In this document: piece after piece, positions 47,351 to 56,927 of the stretch
How positions within the stretch are numbered: position 1 is the stretch's first letter
How the letters are laid out: every line of letters starts with the position of its first letter
DNA from: Chitinophaga rupis
Lineage (GTDB): Bacteria > Bacteroidota > Bacteroidia > Chitinophagales > Chitinophagaceae
Length of the DNA stretch: 64,000 nucleotides
Direction: 5' to 3'
Assembly (NCBI RefSeq): GCF_900109685.1
Contig: NZ_FOBB01000001.1
Span: 992,001-1,056,000 of the forward strand
Position numbers and translations under genes: made by a program
The notes under the pieces: model-generated
Told to the model about the DNA's origin: nothing
Databases searched by the model: none
Seen by the model: only the letters and a program-made list of their open reading frames with translations

Positions 47351-47983
47351 TTGATAATTCGTAATTCATCAAAATTCACCTTCACCCGCTTGCGTTACCG
47401 TTCCGGCGACTGGGACACAGACCAGCGCATGCCTGCCAACCTGTTAAACTCCCTTATAGAATATACCACGGTGCCCGTGCATCCGCAGGAAAAAGTAATT
47501 GACCTTAGCAGTAATGACTTGTTCAACGCCCCCTTCTGCTACCTGAGCGGTCATAAGCTGGTGCAATTTGATGCGCAGGAAAGCGCCTTTTTTAAAAAAT
47601 ATGTACAGAACGGCGGATTCATTTTTGTAGACGACTGCAATCACGATATTGACGGGTTGTTTGCCAAATCTTTTGAAGCACAGATGAGCAGCCTGTTTGG
47701 CCCGGATGCCTTACGCAAAATCCCATCTACCCACGATATTTACCGCTCTTTTTTCCAATTCGAGAAAGGCCCGCCCACCACTTCCTTTGAGCTAAACGGC
47801 TGGGGCGATGACCTGGTGCATGATTACCTGAAAGCCATTGAGATCAACGGGCGTATAGCCGTACTGTATAGTAATAAGGATTATGGCTGTGAGTGGGATT
47901 ATGATTTCCGGAATAAACGTTTCCTGGCAGAGGATAATACCAAGTTCGGGGTGAATATTATTATGTATGCAATGGGAGTGTAA
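47351..47983 (+). CDS. DUF4159 domain-containing protein with an odd 5' end
   Basis: The protein of about 210 residues matches DUF4159: FTFTRLRYRSGDWDTD, GGFIFVDDCNHD and a C-terminal FGVNIIMYAMGV. The frame is closed by a TAA at 47348-47350, and no ATG lies before codon 27 (47429), inside the domain. The only start is TTG at 47351 within an AATTCGTAATT repeat, with no ribosome site. Either an unusual start codon is used, or the repeat has replaced the original 5' end. In Bacteroidota this family often neighbours MoxR and TldD genes. Confidence 0.75.
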   Translation: MIIRNSSKFTFTRLRYRSGDWDTDQRMPANLLNSLIEYTTVPVHPQEKVIDLSSNDLFNAPFCYLSGHKLVQFDAQESAFFKKYVQNGGFIFVDDCNHDIDGLFAKSFEAQMSSLFGPDALRKIPSTHDIYRSFFQFEKGPPTTSFELNGWGDDLVHDYLKAIEINGRIAVLYSNKDYGCEWDYDFRNKRFLAEDNTKFGVNIIMYAMGV

Positions 47984-47987
47984 ATAG

Positions 47988-48128
47988 TTGGCAGTCAGCA
48001 GTGTGCAGTCGGCAGTCGGAAGGTATCGCAAATTGCGATACCATAAAAAAAATTGGCAGTGTACAGTTAGCAGTTGGCGCATGAACCCGCCCCTGACTGC
48101 CAACTGCACACTGCCCACTGCCAACTAT
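47988..48128. repeat. Inverted TTGGCAGT word cluster between DUF4159 and GH2 genes
   Basis: AGTTGGCAGTCAGCAGTG and GCAGTCGGCAGTCGG on the left (47986-48019) face GACTGCCAACTGCACACTGC and CCACTGCCAACT on the right (48094-48126). Inside is a perfect hairpin, GGTATCGCAA/TTGCGATACC (48022-48042), followed by A8. The structure spans almost the whole space between two convergent genes and may serve as a transcription end, although no T run is placed as usual. Confidence 0.65.
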
Positions 48129-48129
48129 C

Positions 48130-50784
48130 CTATTGTACGCTCAAATACTGCTCCTTCACATTCCAGCCATACAGCTCTATCGCTACATTACTATTAGCCG
48201 ACGGGTAGCTGATGGTTACCGTCTTCTTTTCACCAGGCATTACAGAAACATAGTTATCATTGTAAAACGCCGGTAAAATGCGCTCCTTAGTTTTTGCATC
48301 TACCACAGCTACACGGTTAAAGAAAGCTACCGGTCCGTTAGCAGGATTACTAAGAGTTACTGTAATGCTATCCTTAGCAGCCCGCTTAGCCGTTACCTGC
48401 ACATTGGCAGCCGCCATTTGCTGCAGGCCGGAGTAGTTACCCTTTTCATCCGGCAGCCAGTAAAAGTTTTCGCTCACTATTTTCTTATGGGCGTCCAGTA
48501 AGCGCAGGCGCAGGAAAGTGCCCTGTCCTTTACGTTTTGCATCTATATCATCTTTCAGCGCTGCAAATTTCTTGGTAGTAGTTGCTTTAATTTCAACCGG
48601 TATTTCGCGCAGCATTTCGGATCTGCCATTCATGTCCACCGTCTGTATTTCCAGCTGCAGGTTATTATAGGCAGCAAATGTGTTGTTAGCTACCATTACA
48701 ATACCATCAATGGGATTATACATAGCGTGCAGCGGCTCGCTGCCATTGTGCAGGCCGTACAGGCAGGCATTAGGATCCAGGTAATAATCGTACATCTGTC
48801 CGCGCATGGCCGTCCATGGGTTTTGCGTTTTCCAGATAATTACACCTGTATACCATTCCCACATATGTGCGCTGAAACCTTCCATCAAACCGCGGTACTG
48901 GTCATAGTTCACCAGTTGCGCCTTGTTGGCAAAATCCTTCGCATCCTTTGCTTTACCATATGGATCAATGTATTCATCATACCCAATGTATTTATGGTAA
49001 TGCCATACGGAATCTTCCGTCATAGGCTTTTTGCTTCCATTATACACCGGCGGTATCATATTTTCCTTAGGAATAAATCTTTCCAGTGAAGCGTAGTCGC
49101 CCACGCCTACAGAACCAATCTCTGAGTTGAACGGAAAGGTCCTGTGCGACCAGAAAGTAGCCAGGGACTGTATGCCGTAAGGCCCGTCGCCATTGCCGCC
49201 CAGCGTGTTGTGCGACATACTATCCGAATTGGAGTAATCAAAGAAATAACGCGTGCCATCCAGAGAAGGCAAAATAGAATCCTTCATGGCTTTCAGAATG
49301 TCGGCCGGGGGCACTATTTCATTACCACCGCAATACAATGCCAGGGAGGCGTAGTTGCGGATCATTTTCACCTGGTCTGCTACAGAACGGATGGCCAGAC
49401 CATGATCATCCGGGTATTTGCGGCGTGTGGCCTGGTCTTCTTTTTTCATGGGATCTACCCAACGGCCGTTACAGTCGCCGGAGAACCAGAAGTCCTGGAA
49501 CACCAGCATACCATATTTATCACAAGCCTCATAAAATTCAGGACGCTCTGTTAAAGCCCCGCCCCATATGCGGATGAGGTTCAGGTTCATGTCGCGGTGA
49601 AAACGCACCTCTGCATCATAACGCGCTTTGGAAAAGCGCAGCATGGCATCGGAAATAATCCAGTTACCGCCTTTAATAAAGATCTTTTGCCCGTTCACTG
49701 CTATCTGCCGGCTGCCGGTAACAGCATTCCAGGAAGTTTGTATTTCGCGTACACCTACTTCCACATCTTCCTTATCGCTAATGGTATTGGCGGCAGTTAC
49801 AAACTGCAGCTGCAGCTTATACATTGCCTGCGGGCCATAGCCGTTAGGCCACCATAGGCGGGGCTTTTGCAAGGTATAATCCGGCAGCTTCACGGTGGTG
49901 GTGGCATGCGGCGCCAGCGTTACTTTCTGGGAAACGGCTGTTTTGCCGTCCAGTGAATATTTAAGCGTACCGCTGATGCTTTCGCCGGAAGTATTTTCCA
50001 GCTCAGCGCCTACCTGTATGGTGGCCGGAGCCTGCACGCCCTGCGGTTTACGCACACCTGGTACCAGTGTAATAACATGCGGGTTCTTTACATTCACCAC
50101 ACCTGTTCTTTCAATAGTCACTTTATCCCATATACCGGTATTGCGGTCGCGGATGGGTTGTATCCAGTCCCAGCCTGCGGTGTATTGGTGCGCTACGTTT
50201 TTGGCAATGGTGCCATCGCCGCCCTGGCCCCCATTAGGATTGCCCGCAAAAGGCGCGGGGTAAATGATCACCGCCAGGCGGTTATGCCCGTCCTTAGCCA
50301 GCAGACTGGTAATGTTATATGTTTGGCGCAGGAACATGCCATGATGGGTTTCCGGGTTCACCTTTTTACCATTCAGGAAAATATCGCTGCTGTAATTCAC
50401 GCCGCGGAAATTCAGCCATACCTGGCCATCAGCCGTTGGCTGCGCCTCTTCAAAATCTTTTACAAACCAATAAGTATAATGGTCGTTGCCGGTATGGAAA
50501 ATGTCCGGGATCTTTTCATTGTTCATCCCGTAAAAAGGATCCGGCACCTCTTTGTTATTTAATAAGGTAGTAAGTACGGTACCCGGTACAGTGGCCGGCA
50601 TCCAGCCGGTTAAGGTATGGGTAGGGTCGGAAAGCGCTTCACCTTTGTCTGTAACTTTGGCAATGTTGGCGCATTGCCAGCCAGTATTGAGCTCATACTG
50701 ATCCTGCGCCTGCAAACTGCTGTAGCAAAAAAGCAGCGCGCAGATAATGCTAAATTGTCCCCTGTTCTTCTTCATAATAGGCAT
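48130..50784 (-). CDS. Glycoside hydrolase family 2, beta-mannosidase / exo-glucosaminidase-like
   Basis: The 884-residue protein has a signal peptide (CALLFCYSSLQAQ, cleaved near residue 26), a jelly-roll sugar-binding region (WLNFRGVNYSSDIFLNGKKV) and Ig-like domains. The TIM barrel carries the acid/base Glu in YCGGNEI and a probable nucleophile in FNSEIGSVG. Features lie closer to beta-mannosidase and exo-beta-glucosaminidase members than to LacZ. It should trim oligosaccharides in the periplasm after uptake by the adjacent SusC/SusD pair. The ATG at 50775 (MKKNRG) is an alternative start. Confidence 0.9.
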   Translation of the reverse strand: MPIMKKNRGQFSIICALLFCYSSLQAQDQYELNTGWQCANIAKVTDKGEALSDPTHTLTGWMPATVPGTVLTTLLNNKEVPDPFYGMNNEKIPDIFHTGNDHYTYWFVKDFEEAQPTADGQVWLNFRGVNYSSDIFLNGKKVNPETHHGMFLRQTYNITSLLAKDGHNRLAVIIYPAPFAGNPNGGQGGDGTIAKNVAHQYTAGWDWIQPIRDRNTGIWDKVTIERTGVVNVKNPHVITLVPGVRKPQGVQAPATIQVGAELENTSGESISGTLKYSLDGKTAVSQKVTLAPHATTTVKLPDYTLQKPRLWWPNGYGPQAMYKLQLQFVTAANTISDKEDVEVGVREIQTSWNAVTGSRQIAVNGQKIFIKGGNWIISDAMLRFSKARYDAEVRFHRDMNLNLIRIWGGALTERPEFYEACDKYGMLVFQDFWFSGDCNGRWVDPMKKEDQATRRKYPDDHGLAIRSVADQVKMIRNYASLALYCGGNEIVPPADILKAMKDSILPSLDGTRYFFDYSNSDSMSHNTLGGNGDGPYGIQSLATFWSHRTFPFNSEIGSVGVGDYASLERFIPKENMIPPVYNGSKKPMTEDSVWHYHKYIGYDEYIDPYGKAKDAKDFANKAQLVNYDQYRGLMEGFSAHMWEWYTGVIIWKTQNPWTAMRGQMYDYYLDPNACLYGLHNGSEPLHAMYNPIDGIVMVANNTFAAYNNLQLEIQTVDMNGRSEMLREIPVEIKATTTKKFAALKDDIDAKRKGQGTFLRLRLLDAHKKIVSENFYWLPDEKGNYSGLQQMAAANVQVTAKRAAKDSITVTLSNPANGPVAFFNRVAVVDAKTKERILPAFYNDNYVSVMPGEKKTVTISYPSANSNVAIELYGWNVKEQYLSVQ

Positions 50785-50817
50785 AAAGATTAAAATAAAA
50801 TCGGAGAAAGGGAAATG

Positions 50818-50853
50818 AAAAAAGGAGGAGCGGCGCGTACGCCAGCTCCCCCT
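50818..50853 (-). terminator. Terminator-like hairpin between susD and the GH2 gene
   Basis: On the minus strand GGAGC-x-GGCG and CGCC-GCTCC form a GC-rich stem around TACG, with one bulge, followed by TCCTTTTTTC. It lies just after the SusD stop codon and before the GH2 start, so it may lower expression of the enzyme relative to the uptake proteins. Confidence 0.75.
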
Positions 50854-50878
50854 TATTAGGATAGGATCTTCTCCTTTT

Positions 50879-52414
50879 TTACTGATAATACGGGTTCTGG
50901 TACATCTTCACCGGGTCCAGCTTATACTCATCAAACGGAATGGGATAATACAGGTCCTTTAAACCAAAGTTGGAGATCTTGGCTTTGCCATAATCAGCCT
51001 GGTTCTTGGCATGTATATAGGTCACCAGTTCGTCAATGGTGAAAAAGCGCAGCAGATCAAACCAGCGGTGGTGCTCAAATGCCAGCTCCACACGTCTTTC
51101 ATGCAAAATGGCCAGCTTCAGTGTAGGGAATTTACTGCTGTAGTTAGGATCAGCCTTTACCACATTGTATAATGGCATACCCGCCCTTTCACGCACCATA
51201 TCCAGGTAGGTAATGGCAGTAGTATTATCGCCCAGGTACATATTCACCTCTGCCAGCATCAGCGCTACATCCGCATACCGGATCAGTATCCAGTCATTGC
51301 CGCCGTAACCATTGGTACCGGCAACTGCGCTGGTGTCCCTGAACTTGGTAATGTACCAGTCTTTTACCGTAGCGTCATTGGCAAATTTTACGGAAAAATC
51401 TTTGCGCGGATCACCCTCTTCATACTCTTTCACCAGGTCCAGCTTTACGTTGCCGCCTACGCTGGAAGAAGGTTTCAGGGAATTAATCTTTTCTCCTTTT
51501 GCCTGGTTGTTAGCAGCAATGGACGATGAGTAGTTAATATCACCCTGCTTGTTCACGATCTGGAAGATCAGCTCCGGGCAGGTTGATTTTTTATTTACAT
51601 CAAATACATCCGTATAAGGAATATCCTTTAATGCGCTGAAGCTGCGCATATCCCAGGCAGCGCCCAGGTAAGTTTTTGCATTGTTCAGGTTCTGCGTGCG
51701 GCTGCCGGCATCCAGCGTAGTGGCCATGGTCAGGTATACCTGGCCTAATAATGCATTGGCAGCAGCTTTGCTTACGCGGCCTTTGTTGGCGCCGGTTTGC
51801 TGGTTAGGCAAAGGGCTGTTCAGTGCGTCTTTCAGGTCAGCCACTATCTGCTCATATACTTTTTCTTTCTTTTCGCGGAAAGTATTGGCCGTTACTTCTT
51901 CCAGCGTGGTAAGCTGTTTGGTTACCAAAGGCACATCGCCCCATTGGCGCACCAGGTGAAAGTAAATAAGCGCACGTATGAATTTTGTTTCTGCTGAGTA
52001 TTGTGCTTTAGTATCCGCGCTGCCGAAAGTAATATTATCTATGTTAGACAATACCTGGTTACAGCGGGTAATGGTCTGGAACAACGCCAGCCAGTGCGTT
52101 TTAAGGTATGTGTTGCTGGGCAGCAGGGAAAAATCGTTGAACTGGAAAGGCTCTCCGGCGTTCGACTGATTATCGTTACGGCCCGCATCGTCCGAGCGTT
52201 CATCGGTATACAAACCGCTGTTCTCACCAATACCGTCGCCGGTTCTCAGGGACTGGTATACCCCGTTCACTGCCAGCGCAATATCCCCTTCAGTCTGATA
52301 GTACACTGCAGTAGGAATAGCATTGGGATTGCTTTGCTCCAGAAAAGTTTTGCTGCACGCGCTCAGTAAAGAGACAGCTGCTATACAACCTATTATGAAA
52401 TATCTGTTAGTCAT
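50879..52414 (-). CDS. SusD/RagB-family nutrient-binding outer membrane lipoprotein
   Basis: The 511-residue lipoprotein has a signal with lipobox LLSAC (Cys about 20). The SusD fold is indicated by LEQSNPNAIPTAVYYQTEGDIALAVNGVY, the TPR-like middle, RYADVALMLAEVNMYLG and the closing LYYPIPFDEYKLDP segment. It is surface exposed and caps the partner SusC channel. It lies 25 bases after susC and is translated from the same message. Confidence 0.97.
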   Translation of the reverse strand: MTNRYFIIGCIAAVSLLSACSKTFLEQSNPNAIPTAVYYQTEGDIALAVNGVYQSLRTGDGIGENSGLYTDERSDDAGRNDNQSNAGEPFQFNDFSLLPSNTYLKTHWLALFQTITRCNQVLSNIDNITFGSADTKAQYSAETKFIRALIYFHLVRQWGDVPLVTKQLTTLEEVTANTFREKKEKVYEQIVADLKDALNSPLPNQQTGANKGRVSKAAANALLGQVYLTMATTLDAGSRTQNLNNAKTYLGAAWDMRSFSALKDIPYTDVFDVNKKSTCPELIFQIVNKQGDINYSSSIAANNQAKGEKINSLKPSSSVGGNVKLDLVKEYEEGDPRKDFSVKFANDATVKDWYITKFRDTSAVAGTNGYGGNDWILIRYADVALMLAEVNMYLGDNTTAITYLDMVRERAGMPLYNVVKADPNYSSKFPTLKLAILHERRVELAFEHHRWFDLLRFFTIDELVTYIHAKNQADYGKAKISNFGLKDLYYPIPFDEYKLDPVKMYQNPYYQ

Positions 52415-52439
52415 TGTTTGCTGAGTTTTTAGGTCCTTA

Positions 52440-55400
52440 TCAGAATGTAGCTTTCACTCCAAAATTGTAAGCGCGTACCAGTGGGTACATGCCGTAATCC
52501 ACGCCGGGCGTAAGGTTTACGCCGTTGTTATAATCCACTTCCGGGTTGTAACCCAGGTATTTGGTAATGGTAAAAGCATTATCCACGCTGGCATACACGC
52601 GTATATTGCTTAAGCCTTTCACGGGTTTCAGCAATGCCTGCGGAATGTTATATCCCAGGGTAATGTTGGTACAGCGGAAGTAAGAACCATCCTGTAAATA
52701 GAAGGTGGAAAGACGGGTGCTGTTACTTTGCGTACCGCCGCGGGAGGCGCGGTACACACTGCCATCACCGGGTTCTGTTGCAGAACGGTAGCGGTTAGCC
52801 ACCTTGGCGTACTGGTTGCCGGACCCCTCCATGTTAAACAGGTAATAATCCTGCCCGTCCAGTACCTGGTTGCCATAAGAGCCGTTAAAGGAAGCGCTCA
52901 GGTCTATAGACCGGTAGCTGAAGTTTAACCCGAACCCATATATGAATTTAGGATAGGGAGATCCGATCACGGTTTTATCTGCATCCGTTACCACACCATC
53001 GCCATTGGTATCTTCAAAATAAAGATCACCGGGTTTTAAGCCATTGCTGGATGCGGTAGAGCGGGCAGGCCCTTTCAGCACATACCCTTTCGGGAACGAC
53101 TGTGTAGCGGAATTATAAAAAGCATCATCCGCTGCAATGTTGGCTAGATCACTTTCCTTTACCATGCCCTTTACCTTAAAGCCGTAGAACATGCCAATGG
53201 GCTGTCCTTCTTCTGTGATATGCGTTTTATAGGAACGCTCTGCACCATTGGTAATAATGGTGCTGGCGCCGCCCATATCCAGCACCTTGTTACGGTTAAG
53301 GGATATATTGCCGCTGAAGTTAAAATTGAAATCTTTGGTAGATACGATCCTGCTGTCTATCTGTATATCAAAACCCCTGTTCTGCACTTTGGAATTACGC
53401 AGGTTGGTTAATACGGAAGCTGTGCCGGCCACCGCGGATACCGACTGGTTAAACAGCAGGTTGTAAGACCGGCTGATGTAGTAGTTGGCAATCACAAACA
53501 CCCGGTCATTAAACAGGCCAAGGTCCGCGCCAAAGTTGAACTGCGAGGTTGATTCCCATCCCAGTTTCTGATCCCGCAGATCGCCGGACCATATAGCGGT
53601 AGCAATGGTGCCATTGCCATACACCACGCCGCCCGGTGAGGTCATTACCTGCTGGTAATTATAGTTACCAATGTTGTTATTACCACTCAAACCCCAGCTG
53701 GCCCGCAGCTTCAGAGAGCTGGATGTGCCTACCAGATCAGCATAGAACTGCTCTTTTGAAATATTCCAGCCGGCAGATACGGAGGGGAAATTACCCCAGC
53801 GGTTGGCCGGTCCAAAACGGGATGAGCCATCTGTACGGAAAGAGCCGGTTAAGAAATATTTGTTCTCATAATTGTACACTACGCGCGCCAGGTAAGAGAG
53901 CATGGTCCAGGTAGCTTTGCCCGTAGCCGGGTTTAATGCAAAGTTGGTAGGGTCTGCACCTTTACCGGTGATCTCCTGTATACGGTCGTTCTGGTAACCT
54001 CTTGCCAGTACGCTTACGGCGTCGCTGGTATACTGTTGCGCGGTATAACCTGCCAGTACATCAATATTATGTTTGCCGAATTGTTTTTTATAGTTCAGCG
54101 TAAACTCACCCAGTTGATCGGTGGTAGATAAGGTTCTGGCCGTATCCCTGGCTGCTGCCAGCGCCTGGGGAGAGTAAGGCGGGTTAGCATCCGAGCTTAA
54201 GCTGCCAGGGCGGTAAAACTCGTACTTCTCATTATAGGTCTGCAAGCCCAGGTTGGCTTTAAAGCTAAGACCGGGAATGATCTCATACACCGCAAAACCA
54301 TTGTAAGTAGCACGGCGTCCCTTACGGGTAATGTTGGTTTCTTCTGCAATGGCTACCGGGTTTTCTATGGTCTGGTAACCATATGCTGCCGACTGTGAGG
54401 CCGCTTCATTCTTACGCAGGGTACCATCATCATTACGTGCACGGAAGTAAGGCATGTATATTAATGCACCCAGGATAGGACCGTGATCAAAACGGCCTTC
54501 TTCTATCTCCCGGTTATCATTGGAAGTGAAGGACAGGTTAGCGCCTACTTTTAATTTTGCATTTACATCTGCATCTATATTGGCGCGCAGGTTCAGCCTC
54601 CGTTGATATGTGCTTACCACAATACCCTGCTGATCCTGGTAACCGCCGCTCAACGCATACCGCACGCCATTCTTGCCGCCGGAAAATGCCAGATTATGCC
54701 GCTGTACCGGCGCATTGCGATATAGCTCATCCTGCCAGTCGGTATTATATTTCGGCTTGATCATTTTCTGGCTGGCGCGGTCATAAATTTCAGTGGGAAT
54801 GCTTACGCTGCTGGCATTACCTACTTTGGCAACACGGGTAGCGTTATCGTCAGAGAACATAGCATCATTCCAGACGCCGCCACCATTTACAACCAGGTCG
54901 TGGTAGGTGTTATTACGGCCGTCTATTACCAGCTGTGCAAACTGGTCGGCATTCAGCAGGTCTACTTTTTTACTCAGCTGGTTTATGCCGAACTGGTAAT
55001 CATATTCCAGCTGACCCTTGCCTTCCTTACCATGTTTGGTGGTAATAAGCACTACGCCGCCGGCTGCACGGGAACCGTAAATAGCAGCAGAAGCAGCATC
55101 TTTCAGGATGTCGATGGATTCTATATCATTAGGGTTGATGAATACATCATTACCGGCCGGGTAACCATCTATTACATACAGCGGGTCAGAGCTGGCGTTT
55201 ACAGAGCCCACACCGCGCACACGGATCTTGGTGCTCATATACGGCGCGCCGCTTACCTGCGATACCTGCACACCGGCTACTTTACCCACCAGCGCCTGTC
55301 CTACAGAAGGGGTAGTAAGGTTCAGCTCTTTGGCCTTTACACTGGATATAGCGCCCGTAACATCGCTCTTGCGCATTTTCTGATAACCTACAGATACCAC

Positions 55401-55772
55401 TTCGTTCAGCTGTTTTACATCTTCGCGCAGCAGTATATTCAATACGGATTGGTTGGCGGCAGCTTCCTGCGGAATATAACCGGTAAAGGAAAACACCAGC
55501 GTAGCGCCCGCACTTACACGCAGCGTGTACTGGCCATTGCCATTTGTAACCGTGCCCTTGCGGGTACCTTTTTCTACTACATTCACACCAGGTAAGGGTT
55601 GGTTCTTTTCATCCGTAATGGTACCGGTTACTTCAACGGTGCCCGGCTGCTGCCATACTATGGATAACTCCCTGCCTGTTGTGGCAGCACCGGCGGGCAT
55701 TACAGCCATCAGGCCACATGCCGCCAATACAAACTTACATCCACGTTTGAGATCTTGTAACGTTCTTTGCAT
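52440..55772 (-). CDS. SusC/RagA-family TonB-linked outer membrane transporter
   Basis: The 1110-residue receptor has a signal sequence in the first 30 residues, a carboxypeptidase-D-like regulatory domain (TGTITDEKNQPLPGVNVVEKGT), a plug with IRVRGVGSVNASSDPLYVIDGY and SIDILKDAASAAIYGSRAAGGVVLITTK, and then the beta barrel ending in an aromatic residue (VKATF). It imports large oligosaccharides using TonB energy. I start at ATG 55770-55772 (MQRTLQDLKRG), which has a GGTAGAG site ahead and follows the preceding stop by four bases; 55790 is an alternative. It has no long N-terminal signalling domain, consistent with no sigma/FecR pair next to it. Confidence 0.96.
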   Translation of the reverse strand: MQRTLQDLKRGCKFVLAACGLMAVMPAGAATTGRELSIVWQQPGTVEVTGTITDEKNQPLPGVNVVEKGTRKGTVTNGNGQYTLRVSAGATLVFSFTGYIPQEAAANQSVLNILLREDVKQLNEVVSVGYQKMRKSDVTGAISSVKAKELNLTTPSVGQALVGKVAGVQVSQVSGAPYMSTKIRVRGVGSVNASSDPLYVIDGYPAGNDVFINPNDIESIDILKDAASAAIYGSRAAGGVVLITTKHGKEGKGQLEYDYQFGINQLSKKVDLLNADQFAQLVIDGRNNTYHDLVVNGGGVWNDAMFSDDNATRVAKVGNASSVSIPTEIYDRASQKMIKPKYNTDWQDELYRNAPVQRHNLAFSGGKNGVRYALSGGYQDQQGIVVSTYQRRLNLRANIDADVNAKLKVGANLSFTSNDNREIEEGRFDHGPILGALIYMPYFRARNDDGTLRKNEAASQSAAYGYQTIENPVAIAEETNITRKGRRATYNGFAVYEIIPGLSFKANLGLQTYNEKYEFYRPGSLSSDANPPYSPQALAAARDTARTLSTTDQLGEFTLNYKKQFGKHNIDVLAGYTAQQYTSDAVSVLARGYQNDRIQEITGKGADPTNFALNPATGKATWTMLSYLARVVYNYENKYFLTGSFRTDGSSRFGPANRWGNFPSVSAGWNISKEQFYADLVGTSSSLKLRASWGLSGNNNIGNYNYQQVMTSPGGVVYGNGTIATAIWSGDLRDQKLGWESTSQFNFGADLGLFNDRVFVIANYYISRSYNLLFNQSVSAVAGTASVLTNLRNSKVQNRGFDIQIDSRIVSTKDFNFNFSGNISLNRNKVLDMGGASTIITNGAERSYKTHITEEGQPIGMFYGFKVKGMVKESDLANIAADDAFYNSATQSFPKGYVLKGPARSTASSNGLKPGDLYFEDTNGDGVVTDADKTVIGSPYPKFIYGFGLNFSYRSIDLSASFNGSYGNQVLDGQDYYLFNMEGSGNQYAKVANRYRSATEPGDGSVYRASRGGTQSNSTRLSTFYLQDGSYFRCTNITLGYNIPQALLKPVKGLSNIRVYASVDNAFTITKYLGYNPEVDYNNGVNLTPGVDYGMYPLVRAYNFGVKATF

Positions 55773-55776
55773 AACT

Positions 55777-56646
55777 CTACCAGTTGACATTTATAAAATG
55801 AACATTGTTCTTTGCGGAGGAGGTGACAGCAACTCCTTCTTGGCTGCTGTTTAAAAAGGTGAAGCCTTCCAGCTCATCGGGTTTATCAATATCTATTTCC
55901 TTAATAATGTCTGCTTTGCCTGCGGCAATGGAGGTTTCCAGGTTCACGAAAGTAAAGCGCCACTTGCGGCCCTCCACCTGGTTTTGTATCAATACCAGCA
56001 CTTTCTTTTCCGGTATCCAATGCAGGTTTTGCACCCAGGGCCCGCAGGTGAACTTTTTAAACAGCACGCCATCTTCTTTTGTGTTGGATACGTTTTGCAG
56101 ACGGCCGGGATGGTACAATCTTACTTCATTGCCATGATTACCATAATCGGCAGTGGCTACATACCATTGACCATTGTACTCCACGTACTCCGGGCGGGTG
56201 CCTTGTATGCAGGCATCATCGTCTATTACTTTTTTAATGTTGCCGTCCAGCGTATGTGTTTGCAAAAAACCTTCCCAGTTAATGCAGTAGATCACTGCTT
56301 TCCAGGCCGTACCTTCTTTGTTTAAGCGGATGCTGTTGCCAATAAAAACAGGCAACGCACCATGGCGTGCAATACCGGTAGGATGGTTGATCACATCTTT
56401 TCCATTCTCCGTAAATGCATATTCACGGCCGGTATATAACAGCGAATCGGTGCCCGGTATATACTCCCGCATCATGCCCGTTTCACGGTCGCCGTACAGG
56501 TATAGCTTACCCTGCTCATAGTGAGCGCCCTGGCAGGCTCCCAGGGAATCAACTGTTAAAGAGTGTTGAATTTTCACACCTACGTTCACACGAAAAAAAG
56601 ACAATAATCCACCGGAGAGGATCACGACAGCTACAATTAATTTCAT
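55777..56646 (-). CDS. Periplasmic protein of unknown function encoded before SusC
   Basis: The 289-residue protein has an N-terminal hydrophobic signal or anchor (KLIVAVVILSGGLLSFF). The remainder is rich in repeated strand patterns with Tyr/Trp-Gly pairs (KLYLYGDRET, QWYVATADYGNHGNEVRLYHPG, VLVLIQNQVEGRKWRFTFVN), suggesting a beta-propeller. I do not recognise the family. It is the first gene of the SusC/SusD/GH2 unit (four-base gap to susC), so it is likely to handle or sense the same glycan. Confidence 0.72.
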   Translation of the reverse strand: MKLIVAVVILSGGLLSFFRVNVGVKIQHSLTVDSLGACQGAHYEQGKLYLYGDRETGMMREYIPGTDSLLYTGREYAFTENGKDVINHPTGIARHGALPVFIGNSIRLNKEGTAWKAVIYCINWEGFLQTHTLDGNIKKVIDDDACIQGTRPEYVEYNGQWYVATADYGNHGNEVRLYHPGRLQNVSNTKEDGVLFKKFTCGPWVQNLHWIPEKKVLVLIQNQVEGRKWRFTFVNLETSIAAGKADIIKEIDIDKPDELEGFTFLNSSQEGVAVTSSAKNNVHFINVNW

Positions 56647-56927
56647 ATGCTCACCTTTGGTTTATATGCATGGCAGTTGATCCTGTAAGCAACAGGTATC
56701 GATGATGTGGTTGTCCGTAATTAAAAGTTGTATGATTGGATCCCTCTTTACCCTAAAGCGTTTGCAAAGAGAATCATCCACTATTATGGAATGGTTAAGT
56801 GAGCATTATGCAATTGTTATGCTTACGTTATGAAGCAGGCTCCGGTGTACGGAAAAAGTTGCGTATATCACTGAAAATTACGTACTTAGCCGATCTCTTA
56901 TAACCGAATAACCAAAAGAAAACCACT

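Noticed and set aside
48022..48042. Rho-independent terminator
   Set aside because: The stem is perfect, but on either strand the T run would be on the wrong side (A8 follows it on the plus strand). It is better read as part of the repeat cluster.
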